A program made the position numbers and the translations under genes. Positions 14,893-22,599 of a stretch of DNA of 64,000 bases are shown here, piece by piece; within the stretch, counting starts at the first letter, position 1; each line of letters opens with the position of its first letter. The DNA is from Pectobacterium brasiliense (lineage in GTDB: Bacteria; Pseudomonadota; Gammaproteobacteria; Enterobacterales; Enterobacteriaceae), in NCBI RefSeq assembly GCF_013449685.1, contig NZ_JACDSF010000010.1:1-64000 (forward strand), given 5' to 3'. Below the pieces are notes generated by a model. That model had not been told where the DNA came from. It saw only the letters and a program-made list of their open reading frames with translations, and searched no databases.

Positions 14893-15786
14893 ATGCTGAC
14901 AGAGCAGTTTATTCAACAGACATACCTGAAACACATGAACCTCTTCCTGCATCAGGATGAGTGGCAGGCGGATATCAGTAACGATCTGCAGGACTACATG
15001 AATACGGATATCGTGTTTCATAGCCAGCGATTGTTACCTGTTATGCAGTTTATGCTCGATAACATTCCAGGCAATCGTCAGTTACGTGCGCGTTGCCAAC
15101 TGAGTGAGCGCATTCTGACCCTGTGGATTTTGGGGCTGGATGCGCTGGCCACAGCCAGTGGTAATACACGGCTATTACCGAGGACGTCTCCGGAGAGCAG
15201 TGGTCGGGTTGATTGTCTGTTACCTGGTGAGCCGTCTGCCTTGCTGGATTTGTCTGACGACGATTTTATCCGACTGACGGCTCAAGGCGATCGACATACT
15301 GATGATGTCATCCTCCGTTCGCAGCTGGCGCAAACGATGCAGCACTGGTCACGATTTGAATCCTGGCTGAGTCGCACGTTGGCGCAGACGGGAGAGCATT
15401 GCGTGGCGCAGTTGGCTGCATTGCAACGGCGTTGTGATATTGATGAACGGGTTGTCCGACGTTTTGATACGGACTTTGGGTTTATCACGGTGAATCTGGG
15501 AACGGTTAATCCAGAGAGCATGAGTACGGCAGATCCTGTTGAGTTCGTCAAACGGGTTTGCCGCCGCGAGATACACCTCGTTGCGTTGGAGAGCCGGATT
15601 CACTATCACAATGGTGCCATCATTGGTTGTTTTTCCGTTCAGAAAGAAGTTGTGAATGTGGACCGGCTGACAGTAGCAGACTACGGTGATGTTGTGCAGC
15701 AGGCGATAGCCTGGTTGCGTGACGAACGTCGACGTCTGCAACGTGATGACTACTCACCGGCGCCAGCGTTACGTCTGGTTGCTTGA
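14893..15786 (+). CDS. hypothetical ICE protein, paralogue of gene 15864
   Basis: A 297-residue soluble protein related along its length to the next gene: both begin with a Y/FIQQ(T/A)Y segment, then share LTLWI, LPR..P..SGR.D.LL, a W.RFE/MD.LE/SRTL helix, IHYHNGA/VHYRNGA and a final D-Y-x-D-V…A-I-x-W-(I/L)-R. Homologues are typical of SPI-7-like ICEs, where they are annotated as hypothetical. No catalytic motif is apparent. It is transcribed from the block with its own leader. Confidence 0.65.
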   Translation: MLTEQFIQQTYLKHMNLFLHQDEWQADISNDLQDYMNTDIVFHSQRLLPVMQFMLDNIPGNRQLRARCQLSERILTLWILGLDALATASGNTRLLPRTSPESSGRVDCLLPGEPSALLDLSDDDFIRLTAQGDRHTDDVILRSQLAQTMQHWSRFESWLSRTLAQTGEHCVAQLAALQRRCDIDERVVRRFDTDFGFITVNLGTVNPESMSTADPVEFVKRVCRREIHLVALESRIHYHNGAIIGCFSVQKEVVNVDRLTVADYGDVVQQAIAWLRDERRRLQRDDYSPAPALRLVA

Positions 15787-15802
15787 CTGATTACTTAACT
15801 TT

Positions 15803-15863
15803 ACCCGGCAGGGGGAACGCCCTGCCGGGCCTCCTGCCATCACTATTTTGACAGGAGTACACG
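15803..15863 (+). promoter_or_regulatory. SD-sequestering leader 11 (before gene 15864)
   Basis: Hairpin A is a perfect 10-bp stem, CCCGGCAGGG/CCCTGCCGGG (15804-15829). B, CTCCTG (15831-15836), pairs with C, CAGGAG (15852-15857), the ribosome site. GGCAGGGGG in A could also pair with B. Confidence 0.8.
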
Positions 15864-16790
15864 ATGTGCATTATTCATGAATATATTCAGCAGGCGTATC
15901 AGCGGACATTAGGCTATGCGCCGGATTATGACGACATATGCTGGCAGTTGGATGAGAACGCTGGCCATACTTACGTTAATACGCAAACGTTGTTTGAAAA
16001 CGAGCAACTGACGGCCGTGATGGAAACCATGCTGGAACGCCTTGATACAGACGATGCTAAGCGTGAGCGCAGCAGGAAAGTTCTGACGTTGTGGATAAAC
16101 GCTACGAACTGGCAGGCTAATGGTAACGGGGTAGATCATGGATATTTGTATCTTCCCCGGGTTCACCCGCAAATCAGTGGTCGAACCGACCAGTTGCTGC
16201 GCGCTGACATCATGCCTCTCTACGAACTGGATGAAGCGACGTTTCGTGAAGCCTCTGGACAAAGCGACAGTTTGCCGGATGAGTACGTGACTCTGGCGCA
16301 ATTTCGGCAGAGTGAACGCTATTGGTTCCGCTTCATGGATCACCTGGAGCGATCGTTGCGTGATGTTTCTCATCAGTGTGCAGAAACGCTGACGCAGTTT
16401 GTCAGCAACTGTAATTTCGAGGAAAAACAGATACGGCGTTGGCGTGGCAGCGCTGGTGAAATACGTTTGTACATGTCTCAGCAGTCTATTGATGACATCG
16501 ATATCATGGAGTTTGAGGATGATTTTCTGACCCAGCATGTCGATGCTATAGCCGCGGGAATTTATGTACCAGTGACTTTCCGCGCAGATGTTCATTATCG
16601 CAATGGTGCTGTAATGAAGAGTTTTACGGGGGATACGGAGGTCAATGATCCTACACGCCCGAATGCATCGGATTATTATGATGTTATGGTCGATGCAATT
16701 GAGTGGATTAGGGAAGAGTCAGAACATGTGGTATCGCGGTTAAATACCTCCAGTCAACCAGTGGCTGTGGTTCACCAGTTGGCGGCTTAA
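15864..16790 (+). CDS. hypothetical ICE protein, paralogue of gene 14893
   Basis: A 308-residue soluble protein sharing the layout of its upstream neighbour (LTLWINAT, LPRVHPQISGRTDQLL, a YWFRFMDHLERSL helix, VHYRNGAVMKSF, and YYDVMVDAIEWIREE). The pair is a diverged tandem duplication, since identity is patchy. It is the last leader-controlled gene and is followed by a strong terminator. Function unknown. Confidence 0.65.
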   Translation: MCIIHEYIQQAYQRTLGYAPDYDDICWQLDENAGHTYVNTQTLFENEQLTAVMETMLERLDTDDAKRERSRKVLTLWINATNWQANGNGVDHGYLYLPRVHPQISGRTDQLLRADIMPLYELDEATFREASGQSDSLPDEYVTLAQFRQSERYWFRFMDHLERSLRDVSHQCAETLTQFVSNCNFEEKQIRRWRGSAGEIRLYMSQQSIDDIDIMEFEDDFLTQHVDAIAAGIYVPVTFRADVHYRNGAVMKSFTGDTEVNDPTRPNASDYYDVMVDAIEWIREESEHVVSRLNTSSQPVAVVHQLAA

Positions 16791-16816
16791 AAAATAGAAA
16801 GCCCTACAGGAATAAT

Positions 16817-16849
16817 GCCAGTCAGTTAAGCTACTGACTGGCTATTTTT
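16817..16849 (+). terminator. intrinsic terminator of the leader-controlled gene block
   Basis: A perfect 10-bp stem GCCAGTCAGT/ACTGACTGGC with a 6-nt loop, followed by TATTTTT. It lies 27 bases after the stop of gene 15864. Confidence 0.85.
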
Positions 16850-16869
16850 CTGGGTATATGTAGGGATAA

Positions 16870-17126
16870 CAATCTGGAAACGAAGAACATTCACGGATTA
16901 TTACACAGTTACTGGAGCGTGCAACTGAGCAGCTCCGTCCCCAAATGAGCGGTTATATCTGTTTTTCTATCCTTACGGCAATTTTCGGCCTCGATGCAGA
17001 TGGACAGTCGATATAAATTCTAACCAGAAAGCTGCCGCCCTATTGCGAATCGCTGGTACTCAGCGTGAGCTCAATCGTCGCGGGGCTGCCTATGTTCGGG
17101 TGTATGTACCCAGCGAGAGCCTCTGA
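16870..17126 (+). pseudogene. probable frameshifted small ICE gene
   Basis: One frame reads NEEHSRIITQLLERATEQL…ICFSILTAIFGLD and stops at 17014. A second frame takes over near 17000 and reads RWTVDINSNQKAAALLRIAG…AAYVRVYVP, stopping at 17124. Together they look like one ~80-residue soluble protein with a frameshift. No clear start codon or ribosome site is present. The end overlaps the convergent gene at 17090, which suggests cargo arrived next to, or into, this gene. Confidence 0.4.
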
Positions 17127-17965
17127 TCAAGTCTGCGAAGGAAGAGCCTAGCAGTCACAAGATTTATTTGCATACGGAAAGTTGCATCCTCCTCCTCCGA
17201 TAGACCTGGATGGCCGCCATGCGGATGCATCCTATTCATCAGGCCTTGTACATATTGCTGCTTCTGATTGTTAGGGTTCCACTCGTTGTAATCGGTGAAA
17301 AAGAAGGGCGGTTGTACACCAGAACCGAGAAAATCTCTCTTGTCCTTACTTCCGAGCTTTAGGTCACAACCGAGCAGGTCAGCGATTTCGTTGAGGTAGT
17401 TTTCAAAGAAATTTCTAAGTGCTCCATTTGCCGCGGACCATTCACCTCGCTGAAAGGTCGACATCGCCTGCGAAAGATGACCTTTGGCAACCTGAAATCC
17501 GTGCTTGTCTAATAACATAACAACTTCACTTTCAGCCTCCCTAATATTTAACTCAGGAATATCAGCCGGTAGCATTCGGATGAGTTGAGCAGATATACCA
17601 GCATTCTGGTTGTTCCAGGAAAAACCCAGCTTGGCTTCACCTGGCTCGACTACATCAAAACCGTCTAGTCGAAGTCCCGCTTTAAGTTTTGCCCAAGATG
17701 CGAAGTCCTTTGCACGGGATGAAAACTTTAACGCAGTTTCTACGAGTGCTCGACGCAGGGTGACGACACCGTTCTCGGTATAGACCTCAATTTCGTCGTT
17801 GATAGCGGCTTTTGATAAATTCACTACTCTAGCTGATTTGCTCGCCCCACCTCCACGGTCCGATATCCCCCACTGCATTTCAAGAACGTCGATGTCACTA
17901 TGCGAGTTGGTGTCGGAGATTACCTCCGCGGCAGCAACGATTGTCATCCGGTTGAATTCGCTCAT
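17090..17965 (-). CDS. HEPN-like / abortive-infection-like protein
   Basis: A 291-residue soluble protein. The first ~45 residues (VAAAEVISDTNSHSDIDVLEMQWGI) resemble a small N-terminal helical domain seen on some bacterial conflict proteins. The C-terminal third (FQRGEWSAANGALRNFFENYLNEIADLL … HPHGGHPGLSEEEDATFRMQINLVTARLFLRRL) has the look of abortive-infection HEPN domains that end in an H-G-x-S/P-x-x-D-A signature. A canonical R-x4-6-H RNase motif is not clear. It lies downstream of an Mrr-like endonuclease on the same strand. Assignment by eye, low certainty. Confidence 0.45.
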   Translation of the reverse strand: MSEFNRMTIVAAAEVISDTNSHSDIDVLEMQWGISDRGGGASKSARVVNLSKAAINDEIEVYTENGVVTLRRALVETALKFSSRAKDFASWAKLKAGLRLDGFDVVEPGEAKLGFSWNNQNAGISAQLIRMLPADIPELNIREAESEVVMLLDKHGFQVAKGHLSQAMSTFQRGEWSAANGALRNFFENYLNEIADLLGCDLKLGSKDKRDFLGSGVQPPFFFTDYNEWNPNNQKQQYVQGLMNRMHPHGGHPGLSEEEDATFRMQINLVTARLFLRRLDQRLSLGTYTRT

Positions 17966-18093
17966 AGCTCCTCACGCTCAGCTTTATACTGCCACCTAAT
18001 CTTGGGTACCCTAGAATTTCGGGAACCTACCTCATAACAGCCTTCACATCACCAATATCAATCATCGAAAGCTGCCGATGAACCGAAAATTAG

Positions 18094-19089
18094 TCACAGC
18101 GCGACTGCTTTGTCCCACGCTCGTAACATTACCTCTGCGAAGTTGTTGTCTCGCACAGCTCTTCGCAAGTCATCGCCCGCGAGCGGTACGATCAACAGTT
18201 CTTCGCGGCTCCCTCGAAGCATTTCCTTCGTCACCGTTTCTGTGAAGCCATTCCATGAAATTAGAAAACCAAGAGTTGTTCTTTGACTACGGTTTTCCAA
18301 TTTGGCGCGGAATACGACGAACTCGTTTTTGCCACACTTTCCTGACCAATTTTTACATTCGGCTAGAATAATAGCGCCTTCACGCCTAAGTCGTGGCTCG
18401 TCACTGCCATTCACGATCGAGATGTCGATCTCTTCTGTCTCTGTCAAAATTCGCTGGGTAACTGTCATACCAGGCACTGTCTCGAACAACTGGCTGCATA
18501 ACTCCTCAAGTGATCGACCTTTATCTTGAGCGGTCGAAGCATTTTCGACAGCCTTTACAAGGGCGTCCAAACTATCACTCCCCCATCCTGAGAGACGTGC
18601 TGCGATTTCAGCGATGCGCTTACCTACCTCATCAGCGGCACCTTCTGCGGCCTCTTCTATTTGATCCGCAATTGTGCGCACGGCGGTATAAGCTGCTCCG
18701 AGGTTGGTGTCCAATATCGATACTTCAAAACGTAAAGCGACATAAGCGCCATCATCATCTTGGTAAGTGACTTCGACATCACCACTCGATTTTTGGCGAG
18801 CCTCAACAGCCCTGCGAACAAGATCTAGATATTGCTCAAGTCCAAGAGGAGAATACCAATATTTCCGCGACCAAGTATGATCGACTTCTCCGACCAGCTT
18901 TCCTGCTCGCCGATAGATAGTTCCGTTCCAGGCGAGCTTATGCATATTTCCCTCAACAGTCCCGACTTGGAAACCACAACCATCGGGAATATCGGTTAAA
19001 TCGAGTTTTGAAAGCACCGAGGCAGGCAACATAACCGGCTCTTCTTCGTCTGTAAAACGCAGTATGTTTTGTGCTTCTAATACATTCAT
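18094..19089 (-). CDS. Mrr-type restriction endonuclease-like protein
   Basis: A 331-residue protein. The second half carries an Mrr-type PD-(D/E)XK fold: GRSLEELCSQLFETVPGMTV (helix and strand), then EEIDISIVN (catalytic Asp), then IILAECKNWSGKCGKNEF (E-x-K) and a long helix, with a final LISWNGFTETV strand-helix. Mrr enzymes cut modified DNA, and this fold is common in antiphage systems. The N-terminal ~170 residues have no recognised domain. ATG 19089 is chosen over upstream TTG 19143. Together with the HEPN-like gene 128 bases downstream it may form a two-gene unit. Confidence 0.65.
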   Translation of the reverse strand: MNVLEAQNILRFTDEEEPVMLPASVLSKLDLTDIPDGCGFQVGTVEGNMHKLAWNGTIYRRAGKLVGEVDHTWSRKYWYSPLGLEQYLDLVRRAVEARQKSSGDVEVTYQDDDGAYVALRFEVSILDTNLGAAYTAVRTIADQIEEAAEGAADEVGKRIAEIAARLSGWGSDSLDALVKAVENASTAQDKGRSLEELCSQLFETVPGMTVTQRILTETEEIDISIVNGSDEPRLRREGAIILAECKNWSGKCGKNEFVVFRAKLENRSQRTTLGFLISWNGFTETVTKEMLRGSREELLIVPLAGDDLRRAVRDNNFAEVMLRAWDKAVAL

Positions 19090-19143
19090 TGTTCGCAGTT
19101 CTCTGGATTTTCGGTAATGTATCTCCTTATTGTCACACTCCAA

Positions 19144-19475
19144 ATTACCATCGGCAAACAGTAAATCTACAAGTAGTTATGATTGGCATCGGGGGTTTCG
19201 GCTGAAAGATAAAGAGGGAGTTAGCATCACTGAGTTCAACGAAGCTAAATGTTCGGCTCGTGCTTTATTCCATCATGCCAGCGTTCCACTATGGAGTCTG
19301 GAAAGAATCATTTTCAAAAGTATCCCGAGTAAGAATTAACATAAATTCTTTGTATTGTTCGTTACAAGTTTGTGGTAACTACATCAATTAGAGCTTACTC
19401 AGAGGTTGTCGAAGGCGATTTCATTTAAAATGAATGTTGGCAGCACAGGATGGGTCTGGTAAAGGGATACTAAAT
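19144..19475. other. intergenic gap, nothing recognised
   Basis: About 330 bases between the divergent Mrr-like gene and gene 19476. Short frames exist but none has a ribosome site or family resemblance. Presumably it holds the two divergent promoters. Confidence 0.5.
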
Positions 19476-20132
19476 ATGAGCGTGAAATTTAACTTTAATC
19501 AATTGCATGCGATCTATTCATCGGCATGGGTAAGGCATGAACCTACAATCGCTTTTGAGCTTGCGATTGGTCGTGGACATTTTGTTTTTATGGTGTTCTT
19601 CTCTCAGGAAGATAAAAAATCATCTGGAGAGCATCTTTTCGTCTTTTTGAGAAACATGAATACGTTGTTAACGCTAAAACTCTACGGTAGTCGGCGACAG
19701 GGTGACTTCACCGTGTATTTTAATGCTGAACAAGAGCGAGTTATGACGGATGAGCTTCAATTAACTCCCGGAAAGGGAGATTTCAGTTTTTCGCATCTTT
19801 TAGATGAATTAAATAAAAGTATTCCGCAGCAATTGGCTGAGCAAAAGAAAATTGAAACACTAAGGACTGTTTGGCCACAAGTACATAACAAGATCAGTGA
19901 TATTGTTGATGATGCTAAAAAAACGATTTTGGTAGGTGTGAAAAAACTGCCAGAGGATCAACGTCCGCGGGAAAAAACTTTGCGAAAGCTATATTTACAT
20001 ACAAATGGGAGTGCTAAGGATATACAGACGTTTATTAATCAACTTAAAGAAAATAACTATACGCTGATGTGGACGGATGACCCGAGAAAAGTCTCAAAAT
20101 CGTTTATTGACTTGATGCTGAAGATTAAGTGA
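19476..20132 (+). CDS. hypothetical cargo protein
   Basis: A 218-residue soluble protein, not recognised. The first half has regular beta-like strands (TIAFELAIGRGHFVFMVFFSQED; EHLFVFLRNMNTLLTLKLYGSR; GDFTVYFN), and the second half is helical and Lys-rich with a possible small C-terminal domain (NGSAKDIQTFINQL … DLMLKIK). A purine-rich AAAGGGA precedes ATG 19476. It is convergent with the next gene across a shared terminator. Confidence 0.55.
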   Translation: MSVKFNFNQLHAIYSSAWVRHEPTIAFELAIGRGHFVFMVFFSQEDKKSSGEHLFVFLRNMNTLLTLKLYGSRRQGDFTVYFNAEQERVMTDELQLTPGKGDFSFSHLLDELNKSIPQQLAEQKKIETLRTVWPQVHNKISDIVDDAKKTILVGVKKLPEDQRPREKTLRKLYLHTNGSAKDIQTFINQLKENNYTLMWTDDPRKVSKSFIDLMLKIK

Positions 20133-20144
20133 ATTTTATGAATG

Positions 20145-20168
20145 GCCGTGATTTCACGGCTTTTTTTT
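20145..20168. terminator. terminator between convergent cargo genes
   Basis: Stem GCCGTG/CACGGC with an ATTT loop followed by eight T on the plus strand; it lies between the two convergent genes. Confidence 0.85.
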
Positions 20169-20562
20169 ACTTTAAGAGGATAAATGCAGTGATGTGGTCA
20201 GCCTGATTCTTTACCGCGTTTTCTATTGTTTTTTTCAAAATGCTAATTTCTTTCCGGGTTAAGTCGTTATCTTTTGTTGATGTGAGTTCGATTATTTTGG
20301 ATGATTCGTTCATGCTAATGCTAAGTAATGCCGTTCCATTCAACGTTGCATCGTTACTATAACCATCAAGGTGTAGTGCATTAGGAATAGTACTTATTAA
20401 CTGAAAGAGTTTTATCGCCTGTGTAGATATAATAGTGGTTTTTTCCGCATCAGTGATGATATCTAACGTCGTTTTATCATCATCACTATAGCGATATGGA
20501 ATGAATGTGGTTGATGAAGGGATTTTTGCATTAGCCAATATGTTGGCTATTTCTTCTGTCAT
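20167..20562 (-). CDS. hypothetical cargo protein
   Basis: A 131-residue acidic soluble protein, not recognised. The fold looks alpha/beta: an N-terminal helix (EEIANILANAK), strands (TTFIPYRY; TTLDIITD; GTALLSISM) and a C-terminal helix (RKEISILKKTIENAVKNQ). ATG 20562 has AAGG about 9 bases upstream. AT-rich, in the middle of the cargo block. Confidence 0.5.
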   Translation of the reverse strand: MTEEIANILANAKIPSSTTFIPYRYSDDDKTTLDIITDAEKTTIISTQAIKLFQLISTIPNALHLDGYSNDATLNGTALLSISMNESSKIIELTSTKDNDLTRKEISILKKTIENAVKNQADHITAFILLK

Positions 20563-20742
20563 CTTTTTTTACCTTATTTTTTATAAATAGAGTAATTTTT
20601 ATATCGCGCATGGTGATAAAAAACATGCGAAAACCCTTTTCCCGAATCTAAAAATTTCCAACGTGAAGAATTGGTTTTTAATGGCGGGACTATATACTTT
20701 CACGCACTGTACCAGCATGATTTTTCACCATAGGGTACAGGC

Positions 20743-22206
20743 ATGGCTTACTCGGATACGCCAGAGCAATTCGCTGTTATCAACTGGAAAGGGCGACATC
20801 TGGTCGTTAACGCGTTTGCTGGAACGGGTAAAACGACAACGCTGGTTCGCTACGCTCAAGCCAATCCTGACCGTAGAATGCTTTATCTCGCCTATAACAG
20901 AGCCGTCCGTGATGAAGCTGAACGTAAATTTCCCTTCAACGTCGAATGTAAGACCTCTCATCAACTGGCCTGGATGAAATTTGGTAAGCATCTAAAGCCG
21001 AGATTAACACCCAATTTGCGCATTACCGACATTGGCCGGAAGCTAAATACCCGCCACTGGCCGCTGGTCAGAATGGCGTTGACTGCGCTGAACCATTTCC
21101 TGTGTAGCGCTTCCCCAGTACTCAGTTATGAGCATCTTCCGGATGAGAACGATCGCGAAGGATTGGATGCTAGCAAGATATTGGGGGCGGCTCAGTTTCT
21201 GTGGAATGAGATGAGTCGCATCGATTCGACGTTTCCTGTCACGCATGATACCTATCTGAAATTGTTCCAGTTGTCAGCGCCCGATTTGTCAAAACGTTGG
21301 GACACGATCCTGTTTGATGAAGCTCAGGATGCCAATCCTGTCATCAGTTCGCTGGTACTCACTCAGAGCTGTAATGTCGTCCTGGTTGGCGATCGCCATC
21401 AGCAAATTTACCGTTTCCGTGGAGCCGATAACGCGCTGAATGCGCCAGCACTTGAAGGTGCCGACCGTTTGTGGCTGACGCAGAGTTTTCGATTTGGCCC
21501 GGCGGTTGCCGAAATGGCGAATGTATTGCTGGCGCGTCAGGAGGAAACACACCCAGTGATTGGTAATGGCGGTAATGACGATGTGGTTGATCGGCTGCCT
21601 GCGGACGTTTCGCGTTATACGGTGCTCAGCCGTACGGTTGCCGGTGTTATCGGTGCGGCGCTTTACGAGAGCATGAAAGAGAAGCTCGTGTATTGGGTAG
21701 GGGGTATTGAAGGCTATAAAACGGAAGAACTGGAAGATTTGTACTGGTTTTCAGTCGATATGCCAGAACGGATGCGTACACCACGTCTTAGCCGTGAATA
21801 CCGGGATTTTGAAGAGTATAAATCGATCGCCAAGGCAACCAGCGACGTCGAAATGAATCAGGCGATCGGTTTACTTGATAAATATTTCCCGCTCCCGCAA
21901 AAATTACAGGTCTTACGCCGTCAGGCGACGACGAATGAAAAAGATGCTGATGTTGTGGTATCGACTGCGCACCGTAGTAAAGGGCTCGAATGGGATACGG
22001 TGATTCTAAACGACGACTTCTCAGATATTACCGACCCGTTGTTATCTGAAGCCGCCAGGACGGATGAAACTAATTTGCTGTATGTGGCGACAACCCGGGC
22101 CCGGAAACTTTTGGTGCGAAATGAACTGCTGAAGCTGCTCTGTGAGAAGGAAGAGCCTGACAATATGCCATTTATCGACAACACTTTTTTTCCTAAAGAA
22201 CAATGA
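20743..22206 (+). CDS. UvrD/Rep-family superfamily 1 helicase
   Basis: A 487-residue SF1 helicase. Walker A is in NAFAGTGKTTTLVRYA (about 24-32), DEAQD (motif II) near 190, a VGDRHQQIYRFRGAD motif III, a Q-S-F-R-F motif IV, STAHRSKGLEWDTVIL (motif V) and LLYVATTRAR (motif VI, about 446). All motifs are present, so it is probably an active 3'-5' DNA helicase, though shorter than UvrD (about 720). Homologues occur in ICE cargo and in defence systems. No strong ribosome site is visible before ATG 20743. Confidence 0.85.
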   Translation: MAYSDTPEQFAVINWKGRHLVVNAFAGTGKTTTLVRYAQANPDRRMLYLAYNRAVRDEAERKFPFNVECKTSHQLAWMKFGKHLKPRLTPNLRITDIGRKLNTRHWPLVRMALTALNHFLCSASPVLSYEHLPDENDREGLDASKILGAAQFLWNEMSRIDSTFPVTHDTYLKLFQLSAPDLSKRWDTILFDEAQDANPVISSLVLTQSCNVVLVGDRHQQIYRFRGADNALNAPALEGADRLWLTQSFRFGPAVAEMANVLLARQEETHPVIGNGGNDDVVDRLPADVSRYTVLSRTVAGVIGAALYESMKEKLVYWVGGIEGYKTEELEDLYWFSVDMPERMRTPRLSREYRDFEEYKSIAKATSDVEMNQAIGLLDKYFPLPQKLQVLRRQATTNEKDADVVVSTAHRSKGLEWDTVILNDDFSDITDPLLSEAARTDETNLLYVATTRARKLLVRNELLKLLCEKEEPDNMPFIDNTFFPKEQ

Positions 22207-22599
22207 AATGCTGAATAATTTTTACTGACTCGAACTTAATTTGGCACGCATGTTACTTGTGGGTCAACTAGGTCTGGCAGTCAGCTCAGTGCCAAAAGCG
22301 GAAGTTGCCAACATTGTGCTCTGTGTCAATCGAAGTTGAACTAGTTAGAACGTTTCGGTATTTCCGACATGCAGTGTCGCCGCGCTGATCTAGCACTACC
22401 GCTACCGCACAGACTGTCCGCTTGGCATGGCTGATTGGTGGCGCGGCAAGTTCAATAACTATCATCTGCCCGAAGTGCCTTACCGCACACTCCATTCATA
22501 TTATCCGTGGCGATTCACATCCAGCGAGAGGGTGTTCCTCTTTACCGAACCCAGCAGCCTTTTATTTAGTGAGTAAAGTGACTGGGTTCGGTGAGGGGG
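22207..22599. other. intergenic gap between convergent helicase and ATPase genes
   Basis: About 390 bases with no supported gene. Its only clear feature is an 11-bp inverted repeat at 22544-22592. Confidence 0.5.
22544..22592. repeat. 11-bp inverted repeat ACCGAACCCAG … CTGGGTTCGGT
   Basis: Perfect arms at 22544-22554 and 22582-22592 around 27 bases, just past the stop of the minus-strand ATPase gene. It could form a transcript-end hairpin, but no T-run follows on either strand. Confidence 0.5.

Noticed and set aside
8261..15863. CRISPR array or simple sequence repeats as an explanation of the recurrent leaders
   Set aside because: Spacing is set by genes, the repeated element varies in sequence while pairing is kept, and there are no unit-length repeats or cas genes.
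19130..19339. 69-codon frame upstream of gene 19476
   Set aside because: No ribosome site and no recognisable composition; it overlaps the start region of the divergent Mrr-like gene.
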